Shown here in pieces: positions 1 to 8,224 of a stretch of 26,976 bases of DNA. The notes beneath the pieces were generated by a model that saw nothing but the letters and a program-made list of their open reading frames with translations, was not told where the DNA came from and made no database searches. Source of the stretch: JAUVDZ01 sp964346325 (GTDB taxonomy: Bacteria; Patescibacteriota; Gracilibacteria; UBA1369; PNNO01); the NCBI GenBank assembly GCA_964346325.1, contig CAYFUK010000011.1:1-26976 (forward strand), given 5' to 3'. Each line of letters opens with the position of its first letter. The first letter of the stretch is position 1. The translations under genes and the position numbers were made by a program.

Positions 1-199
<199 letters not shown>

Positions 200-226
200 T
201 AACAGAACTTAACTTTGCGATGAATT

Positions 227-278
227 AAAGTATTGATGCTTAGTCTCATGCTTGTAAGGGGCTGAGTGTCGATACTTT
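227..278 (+). other. Long hairpin in the 23S-5S spacer
   Basis: The arm at 227-245 (AAAGTATTGATGCTTAGTC) pairs with 260-278 (GGCTGAGTGTCGATACTTT) over about 19 positions, with several G-U pairs and a 14-base loop. G-U pairs in place of broken pairs suggest an RNA structure. A likely role is a processing signal (RNase III-type) between 23S and 5S. Smaller hairpins follow: AGTC/GACT around 284-295 with a GTAA loop, and TGTGTGA/TCGCACA around 302-321. Function is inferred. Confidence 0.55.
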
Positions 279-356
279 GAAAAGTCGTAAGACTAGCAAT
301 TTGTGTGAATAACATCGCACATAAAACAATTTTGTTCCTATTGAAAATTTAGAAGC

Positions 357-482
<126 letters not shown>

Positions 483-517
483 GTTTTTAAGTATATTCGA
501 AAAAGATGATTTATGCG

Positions 518-541
518 AAATTCCCCCCGGAAGGAATTTTT
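518..541 (+). terminator. rRNA operon terminator
   Basis: AAATTCC (518-524) pairs with GGAATTT (533-539) around an 8-base loop, followed by a short T run (537-541). It lies 36 bases past the 5S gene and 16 bases from the convergent TraC-like gene end at 557, so it most likely ends the rRNA transcript. The stem is moderate in strength. The 5S closing helix followed by TTTTT at 484-488 may contribute too. Confidence 0.5.
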
Positions 542-556
542 GGCGGGTACCCAATA

Positions 557-1360
557 TTAAGTACCTGCTTCCGCACCGGCTTCTTCCTCTTCTTCGTTTT
601 CTATTTCGGCTTTGGCAGCCGCATCAAGTACATCACTATCAATTTTAATATTTGTTTCCGTAATATCTTCAAATTTTTGTGTGCGTGATGTAATCGGATT
701 ATAAATTTCGTAAAACAGTTCAATCAAATCTTTTGTTTTTAATTGTTCAATCTGTAAACCGCTGTTTTGAAGTCCTGATTTTACAGTATTCATTCTTTGA
801 TTCAGATTCTTTTTTAAAGCGGCAAATTCTTTATGCCTTTTTTTAAATTCCGAAAATGTATCTTTAGGTTTAAGGTTCTGAAAAAATCTTTGTAATACAT
901 TCGGTTTTACTGCTCTGAAGGGATCAAAAGGGACTATAACGTAAAATTCTTTCTCCATTATATCCGCATATTCAACAAGTCTTTGAATATAATCGATATA
1001 TTCGTAGGTCTGACGCTGCAAAAGATCATTGTTTTGTTTTTCTCCAAGATCGTTTAATTGATCAATATAATTATCAATATCCAGTTTTTTCGATCTTATA
1101 ACTATCTGAATAGGGAATTCTATTGAATTAATGAATCCCTGATATGAATAAATGATTGCGTTTTGTTCATCATCCGATTTTAAATTGAAGTTTATACTCG
1201 AAACTTTTAATACTCCTCTGATTCCGCCGTTTTTTAAAACAACCGTATCATCACGAATTTCAGCTATTTTCATATAAACCTGCGAACTTGAAGCTGTAGT
1301 TTTTTGAGCTTGTTTTACCGCTTTATCATTAGCTTTGTTTTTATCCTTTGTTTTTGGCAT
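557..1360 (-). CDS. TraC-like (VirB4 N-terminal-like) protein of a type IV secretion locus
   Basis: The 267-residue protein has a Lys/Ala-rich, probably disordered N-terminus (1-25). A conserved-looking core starts at MKIAEI (about residue 30) and includes VLKVSSINFNLKSDDEQNAI and, around residues 138-150, the segment EKEFYVIVPFDPF. It ends in an acidic tail (EEEEEEAGAEAGT). In my knowledge of Patescibacteria this type is annotated as a TraC-like domain protein. It resembles the N-terminal, non-ATPase part of VirB4/TraC and normally sits between PrgI and the VirB4 ATPase. Its ATG overlaps the prgI stop by one base (TAATG), implying translational coupling. No Walker A motif is present. The gene next in line should be virB4, but the 5S gene lies there instead, on the opposite strand. 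Function in the machine is inferred from family and neighbour. Confidence 0.7.
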   Translation of the reverse strand: MPKTKDKNKANDKAVKQAQKTTASSSQVYMKIAEIRDDTVVLKNGGIRGVLKVSSINFNLKSDDEQNAIIYSYQGFINSIEFPIQIVIRSKKLDIDNYIDQLNDLGEKQNNDLLQRQTYEYIDYIQRLVEYADIMEKEFYVIVPFDPFRAVKPNVLQRFFQNLKPKDTFSEFKKRHKEFAALKKNLNQRMNTVKSGLQNSGLQIEQLKTKDLIELFYEIYNPITSRTQKFEDITETNIKIDSDVLDAAAKAEIENEEEEEAGAEAGT

Positions 1361-1824
1361 TATTTTTGCTTGTTAATTGCTTTTTTATGAGCTTCTTTGC
1401 CGTATGTATCCAGAATTTTGGTTAAATCATCAATTTTTTTGATTGTCTGCTGTGCTTTTTCTCCTTTTTTATCCTTTTTTTGTTTTCTTTTTTTACTTTC
1501 CGTTTCGATAGGTTCTCTACCTGTAATTTCAGCACTGGCTTTTATCCATTTTCTTTTTCTCGGTATAAAAATATATTCGAATAACATAATCATAAATTTA
1601 CCAAATGATAAGTTATATATTCTTACAAATGCAATAAGTAGTGTGGCAATTACAATTATTGCCACGGGAGGCACCCAGACCTCCCAGTAATAACTGCGTG
1701 CGAGTATTACATATATAATATATGCCAAGCCTCCTCCCGCTCCCAGTATTATCATGTGTCTCAGAGTCAGAGGTCCAACTATCTTGTCCGCCATTTGTAC
1801 ATTTTGAGGTACCTTGGCTTGCAT
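1360..1824 (-). CDS. prgI: PrgI family membrane protein
   Basis: 154 residues starting MQAKVPQNVQMADKIVGPLT, the typical PrgI-family opening: a short N-terminus with VPQ and KIVGPLT motifs. Two membrane helices follow (about 22-44 and 50-69), and a second family-like stretch, FIMLFEYIFIPRKRKW, lies around 77-93. The C-terminal 50 residues are highly basic (KKRKQKKDKKGEKAQQ). PrgI proteins are small inner-membrane components of Gram-positive-type conjugation or type IV secretion machines. The gene is first in a two-gene unit with the TraC-like gene, under a strong promoter just upstream that is divergent from lepA. No Shine-Dalgarno site is visible before the ATG. Confidence 0.8.
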   Translation of the reverse strand: MQAKVPQNVQMADKIVGPLTLRHMIILGAGGGLAYIIYVILARSYYWEVWVPPVAIIVIATLLIAFVRIYNLSFGKFMIMLFEYIFIPRKRKWIKASAEITGREPIETESKKRKQKKDKKGEKAQQTIKKIDDLTKILDTYGKEAHKKAINKQK

Positions 1825-1830
1825 AATCAG

Positions 1831-1863
1831 CTATTAATTTTATATTAATTTTCTATTAATTAT
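1831..1863. repeat. Three 11-base direct repeats before prgI
   Basis: CTATTAATTTT, ATATTAATTTT and CTATTAATTAT run head to tail at 1831-1841, 1842-1852 and 1853-1863. They fill the stretch between the prgI start codon and its -10 box. Eleven-base spacing puts them on one face of the helix, so they could be a protein-binding site. Simple AT-richness is the alternative explanation. Confidence 0.4.
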
Positions 1864-1887
1864 ACCAAAATTTGGCTTAAAGTTCAA
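1859..1887 (-). promoter_or_regulatory. Promoter of prgI and the TraC-like gene
   Basis: Read on the minus strand: TTGAAC (1887-1882), 17 bases, then TATAAT (1864-1859) preceded by TGG, giving an extended -10. This is near-consensus for the housekeeping sigma factor. Transcription should begin near 1852, about 28 bases before the prgI ATG. Confidence 0.7.
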
Positions 1888-1892
1888 GAATG

Positions 1893-1921
1893 TTTACAAA
1901 CAAGCGGGCATTTGATAAAAT
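1893..1921 (+). promoter_or_regulatory. Promoter of lepA
   Basis: TTTACA (1893-1898), a 17-base spacer, then TAAAAT (1916-1921). The predicted transcript start is near 1928, about 40 bases before the family-expected lepA start. The -35 boxes of this promoter and the divergent prgI promoter lie 6 bases apart. Confidence 0.6.
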
Positions 1922-1966
1922 CACCCAAGATATAAAATAACAAACCAAAAACTGAACAATAAAATT

Positions 1967-3778
1967 ATACAAAATATCAGAAATTTTTGTATTATAGCTC
2001 ACATAGATCACGGAAAATCAACTTTGGCCGATCGTTTTCTTGAAGTAACCGAAACTATACAAAAACGTGATATGAAACACGGTCAACTTTTGGATACAAT
2101 GGATCTTGAACAGGAAAGGGGTATAACAATAAAATTACAACCCGTTAGAATGGATTGGAATTACAATTCCGAAGATTATATTTTAAACCTGATTGATACA
2201 CCCGGGCATGTGGATTTCAGTTATGAAGTCTCGCGCAGTCTCGCGGCATGTGAAGGTGCGATTTTGATTGTTGATGCGACACAGGGAATCCAGGCTCAGA
2301 CACTTGCCAATTGTTACATGGCAATAGAACATGATTTAGAAATAATCCCTGTTTTAAATAAAATAGATTTGCCTTCCGCGGATGTAGAAAAAGTATCAAC
2401 CGAAATTGAAACTGCACTCGGCATTCCAAAAGAGCAAATAATTTCAGTTTCAGCAAAAGAAGGCACTAATGTTGAAAAAGTACTTGAAACTGTAATTGAA
2501 AAAGTTCCGCATCCGGAAATATCAACAAAAGAAGACGAATTTAAAGCATTGATTTTTGATTCGGTTTATGACACTTACAAAGGTGTTGTTGCTTATGTCA
2601 GAGTTATGGGCGGCGGAGTAAAAAAAGGAGATAAAGTTCATCTTCTTCATACAAAAAAAGAAATTGAAGTAATGGAATGCGGTTATTTTAAGCCAAAATA
2701 TCAATCTTCAAATCAATTGTTTCCGGGTGAAGTCGGATATATTGTAACCGGCTTAAAAACCGTTGCCGAAGCAAGAGTAGGTGATACGATCTGGCACTCG
2801 GGCAAGCATAAAATTGACCCGAATCTTGCCAGGCCTTTATCAGGTTATAATGTTGTTAAACCTTATGTTTTTGCCGGAATTTTTTGTGTTGACGGTGATG
2901 ATTACCCGCTTTTACGCGATGCACTCGAAAAATTACAGATAAATGATTCCGCTCTTTCTTTTGAACCCGAGCAATCCGGTGCATTGGGATTCGGTTTTAG
3001 ATGTGGATTTCTGGGAATGCTTCATATGGAAATTGTTCAGGAAAGACTTGAAAGAGAATATGATTTGGATCTGATAATAACTTCGCCCTCGGTTTCATAT
3101 ATTGTTGTAACAGGTGATGCGGAAGAAAAACTCATTTCAAATCCTTCACAGTTACCGGATCCGGCTAAAATGGAGGCGATAAAAGAACCCTGGATGAAAC
3201 TTGAAGTTGTTACGCCCAAAGAATATGTGGGAGTGGTAATGAAATTGGTACAAGAAAGAAGAGGTGTTAATACAAATATGCAGTATATTGATCAGGATCG
3301 TGTAATTTTAACTTTTGATATTCCTTTGGCATCTATTGTTGTTGATTTTTATGATGCTCTAAAAAGCGGGAGTTCAGGTTATGCTTCGATGAATTATGAT
3401 TTTCATGATTACAGGCAGGAAAACCTGGTTAAGCTTGATATTCTGGTGGGAGGAAGCATTGTTGAAGCTTTATCCGTTATTGTTCATAGGGATGAAGCCT
3501 ATAGGACAGGTGTTTCAATTGTAAAAAAACTCAAAGAATTAATTCCAAAAACACAGTTTGAAATTCCATTGCAGGCTGCGATCGGTTCCAAAATAATTTC
3601 AAGGGAAACAATAAGAGCATTAAGAAAAGATGTAACAGCCAAATTATACGGCGGAGACAGAACAAGAAAAGACAAACTCCTGAAAAAACAAAAAGAAGGT
3701 AAAAAACGTATGAAAAAAGTGGGAAACGTTGATATTCCCCAGGAAGCATTTATGTCAATATTAAAACGTGATGAATAA
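1967..3778 (+). CDS. lepA: Elongation factor 4 (LepA), ribosome-associated GTPase
   Basis: Back-translocating GTPase of the translation-factor family. G1 is AHIDHGKST (1997-2023), switch I/G2 is ERGITIK, G3 is DTPGH, G4 is NKID and G5 is SAKEG. The C-terminus has the LepA-specific basic domain (GGDRTRKDKLLKKQKEGKK). From the position chosen here the product is 603 residues, against 599 in E. coli. The start is a problem. The frame is open from 1919 (after TAA at 1916-1918), but the first ATG/GTG/TTG is the TTG at 2024, which would remove the whole G1 motif. The codons before it read Q-N-I-R-N-F-C-I-I-A-H, aligning with E. coli LepA M-K-N-I-R-N-F. The start therefore falls on ATA at 1967, with ATT at 1964 and CTG at 1952 as alternatives. 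It is transcribed alone. The next gene has its own promoter. Confidence 0.93.
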   Translation: MQNIRNFCIIAHIDHGKSTLADRFLEVTETIQKRDMKHGQLLDTMDLEQERGITIKLQPVRMDWNYNSEDYILNLIDTPGHVDFSYEVSRSLAACEGAILIVDATQGIQAQTLANCYMAIEHDLEIIPVLNKIDLPSADVEKVSTEIETALGIPKEQIISVSAKEGTNVEKVLETVIEKVPHPEISTKEDEFKALIFDSVYDTYKGVVAYVRVMGGGVKKGDKVHLLHTKKEIEVMECGYFKPKYQSSNQLFPGEVGYIVTGLKTVAEARVGDTIWHSGKHKIDPNLARPLSGYNVVKPYVFAGIFCVDGDDYPLLRDALEKLQINDSALSFEPEQSGALGFGFRCGFLGMLHMEIVQERLEREYDLDLIITSPSVSYIVVTGDAEEKLISNPSQLPDPAKMEAIKEPWMKLEVVTPKEYVGVVMKLVQERRGVNTNMQYIDQDRVILTFDIPLASIVVDFYDALKSGSSGYASMNYDFHDYRQENLVKLDILVGGSIVEALSVIVHRDEAYRTGVSIVKKLKELIPKTQFEIPLQAAIGSKIISRETIRALRKDVTAKLYGGDRTRKDKLLKKQKEGKKRMKKVGNVDIPQEAFMSILKRDE

Positions 3779-3786
3779 TGTTGTGG

Positions 3787-3815
3787 TTGCCTGAAAAGCT
3801 ATTTGCTAGTATAAT
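3787..3815 (+). promoter_or_regulatory. Promoter of the solute-binding protein / phosphatase operon
   Basis: TTGCCT (3787-3792), 17 bases, then a perfect TATAAT (3810-3815). The transcript should start near 3822, about 24 bases ahead of the ATG at 3846. A TTG at 3828 in the same frame would be only about 6 bases from the transcript start, which favours the ATG. Confidence 0.7.
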
Positions 3816-3845
3816 ATATTGATATAATTGTATTTAAAAACAAAA

Positions 3846-5390
3846 ATGAAATACATACTAAAAATAATTTTTTACTTAATTTTATTCGCCCTCATGGGCT
3901 TTCTGATTATATATCTGTTCTTTCAGGAAGAATTCAGAGATTTCAGAAAAGAATATTTGGGTGATGTTATGCCGTTAAAAACGGAACAAGAAAAAAATAT
4001 TTCGGATTTAACCCTGAAAATCGCTTATTCATCTGATTATCAAAGTCTGGATCCGATTATCTCCAATACCAATTCAAGATCGAGAACATTGAATATATAT
4101 GAATCGCTGGTTAAAACTGACAGAAATTTGCAGTTTGAACCCGGCCTGGCTTTATCATGGGGAAGATTTGATGATACAACATGGGAGTTTAAACTTCGGC
4201 CCGATGTTTTGTTTCATGACGGCAGTACATTTGATGCCGATGATGTTATTTCGAGTTTTAACCGGGCAATAAAACTTCCGCAATCCGACTTAAAAAATAA
4301 ACTCAATACTATTAAAAGCATTGATAAAACTGATGATTTAACAATTGTAGTATCTACCTACGAACCGGATCCTATATTGATAAATCGCGTTTCTTCCGTA
4401 TTAATATCACCGCAGGGTAGAGCAAATTTTAAAAACCCGGTTGGAACTGGTCCTTATAAATACAGCGCCGAAAAAGAACACGAAATAGCAATCGAAAGAT
4501 TTAATGATTACTGGGGACAGCTTCCTTTTTATAAGACTGTTTTATTACAAACAATACCTAATCGGTTTTCCCGAATTGATGCTTTAAAAAATGGTGAAGT
4601 TAATATTTTGGCCAATGTTCCGCCAACTTTTGCTAATGAACTCGAAGATCGGCAGGCGGTGACCATTATTTCCGTACCCAGCCTGGAGGTTAATTTTCTG
4701 GTTTTTAATTTCAAATCCGATTTACTGGAAGATGAAAGAATAAGAAAAGCTATTTCAATTGCTTTTAATAAAGATGCCTTTGTTGAATTTTCAAACGGTT
4801 ATGCAACACCCTCAAATCAATTTGTAAGTAATGGTGTGTTTGGTTTTAACCCTGATATAGAAGCACAAGAACAGGACGTTGAACTGGCCAAATCCTTAAT
4901 AAGAGAATATGACCCTTTTATGCGCCCCTCCGTAAGTATAGATATGGTTCTCGGAGCCGAAGCAATAGGTGATTTTATTAAATCACAATTAAATGATATC
5001 GGCGTAACTGTAAACATAAATTATATAACTTTTGACACTTTAAGAGACAACATATTCAATAAAGAATCTCAAATGTATTTACTTGGATGGCGCAGTGAAA
5101 TGGGTGATGCAAGCGAATTTCTTGAAAATGTAGTTCATACGGACGGCAATTTTAACGGCGGCTCTTTTTCAAATAAAAAAGTGGACCAGTTAATTGAACT
5201 TGGAGTTCATAATCTTGATGAATCAAAGAGGCTTGAACAATTTCAGACAATTATGAGGATCATTACAAAGGAAGAGATAATCGGAGTTCCGTTATTTGAA
5301 ACGGAAATAATATACGGAATAAGGGTTGGCACACACTTTCATCCAAGACTTGATGGATTTATTTTAGCATCTGAGGTTTCTAAAATTTAA
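3846..5390 (+). CDS. Membrane-anchored family-5 extracellular solute-binding protein
   Basis: A 514-residue protein of the oligopeptide/dipeptide-binding (OppA/DppA, SBP family 5) type. An N-terminal membrane helix (about residues 4-26) has no lipobox cysteine, so the protein should be tethered as a type II membrane protein facing outward. Family features in order: LKIAYSSDYQSLDP near residue 60, NIYESLV, WEFKLRPDVLFHDGSTFDAD with DDVISSF near 115-140, the PVGTGPYK motif near 198-205, and IRKAISIAFNKD near 299-310. It has its own promoter. Seven bases downstream begins a transmembrane PP2C phosphatase. No permease or ATPase gene is adjacent, so its role may be ligand sensing or import with unlinked partners. 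The ATG at 3846 was chosen over TTG at 3828 because of the promoter position. Confidence 0.85.
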   Translation: MKYILKIIFYLILFALMGFLIIYLFFQEEFRDFRKEYLGDVMPLKTEQEKNISDLTLKIAYSSDYQSLDPIISNTNSRSRTLNIYESLVKTDRNLQFEPGLALSWGRFDDTTWEFKLRPDVLFHDGSTFDADDVISSFNRAIKLPQSDLKNKLNTIKSIDKTDDLTIVVSTYEPDPILINRVSSVLISPQGRANFKNPVGTGPYKYSAEKEHEIAIERFNDYWGQLPFYKTVLLQTIPNRFSRIDALKNGEVNILANVPPTFANELEDRQAVTIISVPSLEVNFLVFNFKSDLLEDERIRKAISIAFNKDAFVEFSNGYATPSNQFVSNGVFGFNPDIEAQEQDVELAKSLIREYDPFMRPSVSIDMVLGAEAIGDFIKSQLNDIGVTVNINYITFDTLRDNIFNKESQMYLLGWRSEMGDASEFLENVVHTDGNFNGGSFSNKKVDQLIELGVHNLDESKRLEQFQTIMRIITKEEIIGVPLFETEIIYGIRVGTHFHPRLDGFILASEVSKI

Positions 5391-5397
5391 TAAATAT

Positions 5398-6981
5398 ATG
5401 TATTCGATAAAAACCAAATTAATAGCGATAATCACACTCCTTATAGTAGGATTGTTTGGAACTGCGGCTTTTTTATTAATTCGTGAACAGCAAAAAGATC
5501 TTACAAGTGATGTGTTTTTTAGGGCACGTTCTTTTGGGGAATTAACAGCAGATGATATTGTGAATAATTATAATCTCTATTTGGAGCAACAGGGTTTTAT
5601 TTATTTTAATCGGGAAATTACAAACATATTCAGTAAAACGAAAAATGTTGATTTAATTCAGATTTTTAATTACAGCGGCGAGCTTTTATATGATTCAATG
5701 CAGGAAGGATCCGGGCAATATGAAGGTCCCGAAAGAATAACTGAAAATCCTGAATTGTTAAATCAGATAAGAGCGCAAAATTCTTCTGTTAAAACTTCCG
5801 AAAACAGAATGGTTTATTTGGATAAAGTTCAGACTAACGAAGGCTATGAAATAAATTATGTAGATCAAAATGAAAATCCTGTTGAGTCGATTGGTGACCT
5901 TGAAAGAATAGATTATTTTGTTTTTCCCGTTCAGGATGAGTTTGCTGTTGTTTACCATGCAAATTATTCGAATCTGGACCAATTGGTGCGGGATGCAACA
6001 ATAAGAACTCTGATATTGGCGGCCTTGGGTGTAGTAATCGGATTGATATTGATAATATTTGTTGCGAATCGTATCACAAAACCATTAAAAATTTTAACCA
6101 AAGGCGCGGGAATTATTGGTCAGGGTAACTTTAAACACAGAATTGGAATCAAAACTCATGATGAGCTTGAAATACTTGGAGATGCATTTAACAAGATGGC
6201 GATTGATCTGGAAAAAAGTACCAAAGCACTGGTTTACAAAGAGCGTGTTGCAAAAGAACTTGAACTTGCGCAAAAGATTCAATCCGACCTTATTCCTAAA
6301 AAATTACCCGAACTTAAAGGAGTTGATATATCTGCCGGGTTGATACCCGCAGAAGAAATCGGAGGCGATGTTTATGACTTTTTAAAACGCGATGAAAATA
6401 ACACGATGTTTTATGTTGGCGATGTAACAGGTCACGGGGTACCATCGGGAATTCTGGGTTCAATTGCAAATGCAATGTTTTACAGCAATGTTAATAACCC
6501 AAAACTTAAAGATATTATGGTAGATGTGAACAGTGTATTAAAAGCAAAATCACTTGCAAATATGTTTATAACTCTTTGTTTATTAAACTGGGATGAAGAA
6601 AATCAGACATTAACTTATGTTAATGGCGGGCATGAACAAATGCTTCATTTTAACGCGCAAACCGGCGATGTCAGTTTATTAAAAGGCGGGGGAATAGCTC
6701 TGGGCATGTTTCCCGATATTAAGAAAATGGTCGAAGAACAGTCTGCTCCTTTTGGACCTGACGATGTGCTTGTTTTATACAGTGACGGAATACCCGAAGC
6801 CTGGAAAAATGAAAAAGAAAACTACGGAATGGACAGATTTAAAGCTACTTTGCAGCAATACGCAAAATTACCAACCGCTACGGAAATAAGGAATTCAATA
6901 CTTAAAAACGTAAAAGAATTTATGGGCGATTACAAACAGATGGATGATATAACAATTCTTGTTTTAAAGCGCAAGGCCTAA
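5398..6981 (+). CDS. Transmembrane HAMP / PP2C (SpoIIE-type) serine phosphatase
   Basis: 527 residues. Membrane helix 1 is at about 8-28, followed by an outside domain of roughly 170 residues and helix 2 at about 202-224. A HAMP linker follows (ITKPLKILTKGAGIIGQGNF through DELEILGDAFNKM, about 225-272), then a coiled segment and a C-terminal PP2C domain (about 300-525). Metal-binding and catalytic motifs are intact: GGDVYDF near 321, GDVTGHG near 341, NGGHE near 408, LYSDGIPEA near 461 and DDITIL at the end. Such proteins (RsbU/RsbP-like) usually dephosphorylate an anti-sigma-factor antagonist in response to an outside signal. No anti-sigma or antagonist gene is in the window. It sits 7 bases after the solute-binding protein gene, so the two are probably co-expressed and may work together. 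It overlaps the convergent glyA end by 4 bases. Confidence 0.88.
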   Translation: MYSIKTKLIAIITLLIVGLFGTAAFLLIREQQKDLTSDVFFRARSFGELTADDIVNNYNLYLEQQGFIYFNREITNIFSKTKNVDLIQIFNYSGELLYDSMQEGSGQYEGPERITENPELLNQIRAQNSSVKTSENRMVYLDKVQTNEGYEINYVDQNENPVESIGDLERIDYFVFPVQDEFAVVYHANYSNLDQLVRDATIRTLILAALGVVIGLILIIFVANRITKPLKILTKGAGIIGQGNFKHRIGIKTHDELEILGDAFNKMAIDLEKSTKALVYKERVAKELELAQKIQSDLIPKKLPELKGVDISAGLIPAEEIGGDVYDFLKRDENNTMFYVGDVTGHGVPSGILGSIANAMFYSNVNNPKLKDIMVDVNSVLKAKSLANMFITLCLLNWDEENQTLTYVNGGHEQMLHFNAQTGDVSLLKGGGIALGMFPDIKKMVEEQSAPFGPDDVLVLYSDGIPEAWKNEKENYGMDRFKATLQQYAKLPTATEIRNSILKNVKEFMGDYKQMDDITILVLKRKA

Positions 6982-8222
6982 ATTTTAATACCCGGCACAG
7001 GAAAGTTCTTACATAAATCGTGAACCTCGTTTTTTATTCTGTTTAAATGTTCGTCATCTTCATGTTTTTCCAAAGCGCTTGCCATAAATGAAGCTATTTT
7101 ATGCATTTCCCGTTCTTTCATTCCCCGTGTTGTCAGTGCGGGAGTTCCCAGCCTTATTCCGCTAGGGTCAAAAGGGGATCGCGGATCAAACGGCACGGTA
7201 TTTTTATTAAGTGTTATTCCCGCTTTATCCAAAGCTTCCTGTGCAATTTTACCCGGGATATCTTTGTTTGTAAGATCAATTAAAATTAAATGATTATCTG
7301 TGCCACCTGTTACAAGTTCAAAACCGAATTCAGTTAATTTGGCAGCCAGTGCGCGCGCATTATTAACCACCTGAGCCGCATAGTCTTTAAATTCGGGCTG
7401 TAAAGCTTCTCCAAAAGCCACTGCCTTGGCTGCTGTAGTATTATCGTGCGGTCCACCCTGCAGACCGGGGAAAACGGCGCGATCAATATCTTTTGCATAT
7501 TTCTTTTTACACATAATCATTGCGCCGCGCGGTCCGCGTAAAGTTTTGTGTGTAGTTGTTGTTATAACATCAAAATAAGGTACCGGGCTTTCATGAGAGC
7601 CTCCCGCAATCAGTCCGGCAATATGAGCGATGTCGGCCATTAAAACTGCTCCTGTTTGATCTGCGATTTCTTTAAATGCCTTCCAGTCGATTTTTCGCGG
7701 ATAAGCGGTGTAGCCGGCTATAATTAATTTAGGTTTATTCTTTTTTGCAATTTCTCCGATTTCATCCATGTTAAGCATTCCTGTTTCTTTTTCAACCCCG
7801 TAAGGCGCTATATTAAAATATTTACCGCTTAAACTGATTGGCAATCCATGAGTAATGTGTCCGCCATGATCAAGTTTTAATCCCATAATTGTGTCTCCAT
7901 ACTCCAAAAGACCAAAATATACAGCTGCATTAGCGGGGCTGCCCGAATAAGGCTGCACATTCACATGTTCTACATCAAATAGTTCTTTGGCACGGTCAAT
8001 TGCAAGCTGTTCAACCAGATCAACATTTTCCTGACCGCCGTAATATCTTTTACCCGGATAGCCTTCTGAATATTTATTTGTAAAAATTGAACCCGTAGCT
8101 TCCATAACAGCTTCGGATGCGTAGTTTTCAGACGGTATAAGTTCAATTCCCTTCGCTTGTCTTTTTTGTTCTTTTTCAAGTATTTTATATACTTTCGGAT
8201 CGGTGTTTGATAATGCGGTCAT
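6978..8222 (-). CDS. glyA: Serine hydroxymethyltransferase
   Basis: PLP enzyme converting serine and tetrahydrofolate to glycine and 5,10-methylene-THF. The 414 residues match the usual length. Visible motifs: LIPSENYASEAV near 28, YPGKRYYGG near 55-63, the substrate/PLP region VQPYSGSPAN near 93, and TTTTHKTLRGPRG with the PLP lysine near residue 226. It starts 2 bases after the stop of the 5-formyl-THF cyclo-ligase gene, so the two form a one-carbon operon transcribed from upstream of 8776. The stop lies inside the convergent phosphatase gene end, leaving no room for a private terminator. No Shine-Dalgarno site precedes the ATG. Confidence 0.97.
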   Translation of the reverse strand: MTALSNTDPKVYKILEKEQKRQAKGIELIPSENYASEAVMEATGSIFTNKYSEGYPGKRYYGGQENVDLVEQLAIDRAKELFDVEHVNVQPYSGSPANAAVYFGLLEYGDTIMGLKLDHGGHITHGLPISLSGKYFNIAPYGVEKETGMLNMDEIGEIAKKNKPKLIIAGYTAYPRKIDWKAFKEIADQTGAVLMADIAHIAGLIAGGSHESPVPYFDVITTTTHKTLRGPRGAMIMCKKKYAKDIDRAVFPGLQGGPHDNTTAAKAVAFGEALQPEFKDYAAQVVNNARALAAKLTEFGFELVTGGTDNHLILIDLTNKDIPGKIAQEALDKAGITLNKNTVPFDPRSPFDPSGIRLGTPALTTRGMKEREMHKIASFMASALEKHEDDEHLNRIKNEVHDLCKNFPVPGIKI

Positions 8223-8224
8223 AT

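Noticed and set aside
506..688. 60-codon plus-strand frame overlapping the TraC-like gene end
   Set aside because: It is a shadow of the opposite-strand gene, low complexity (Phe/Gly), and starts inside the rRNA terminator region.
2024..2026. TTG as the lepA start
   Set aside because: It would delete the G1 motif AHIDHGKST, which is encoded in frame just upstream and is essential in the family.
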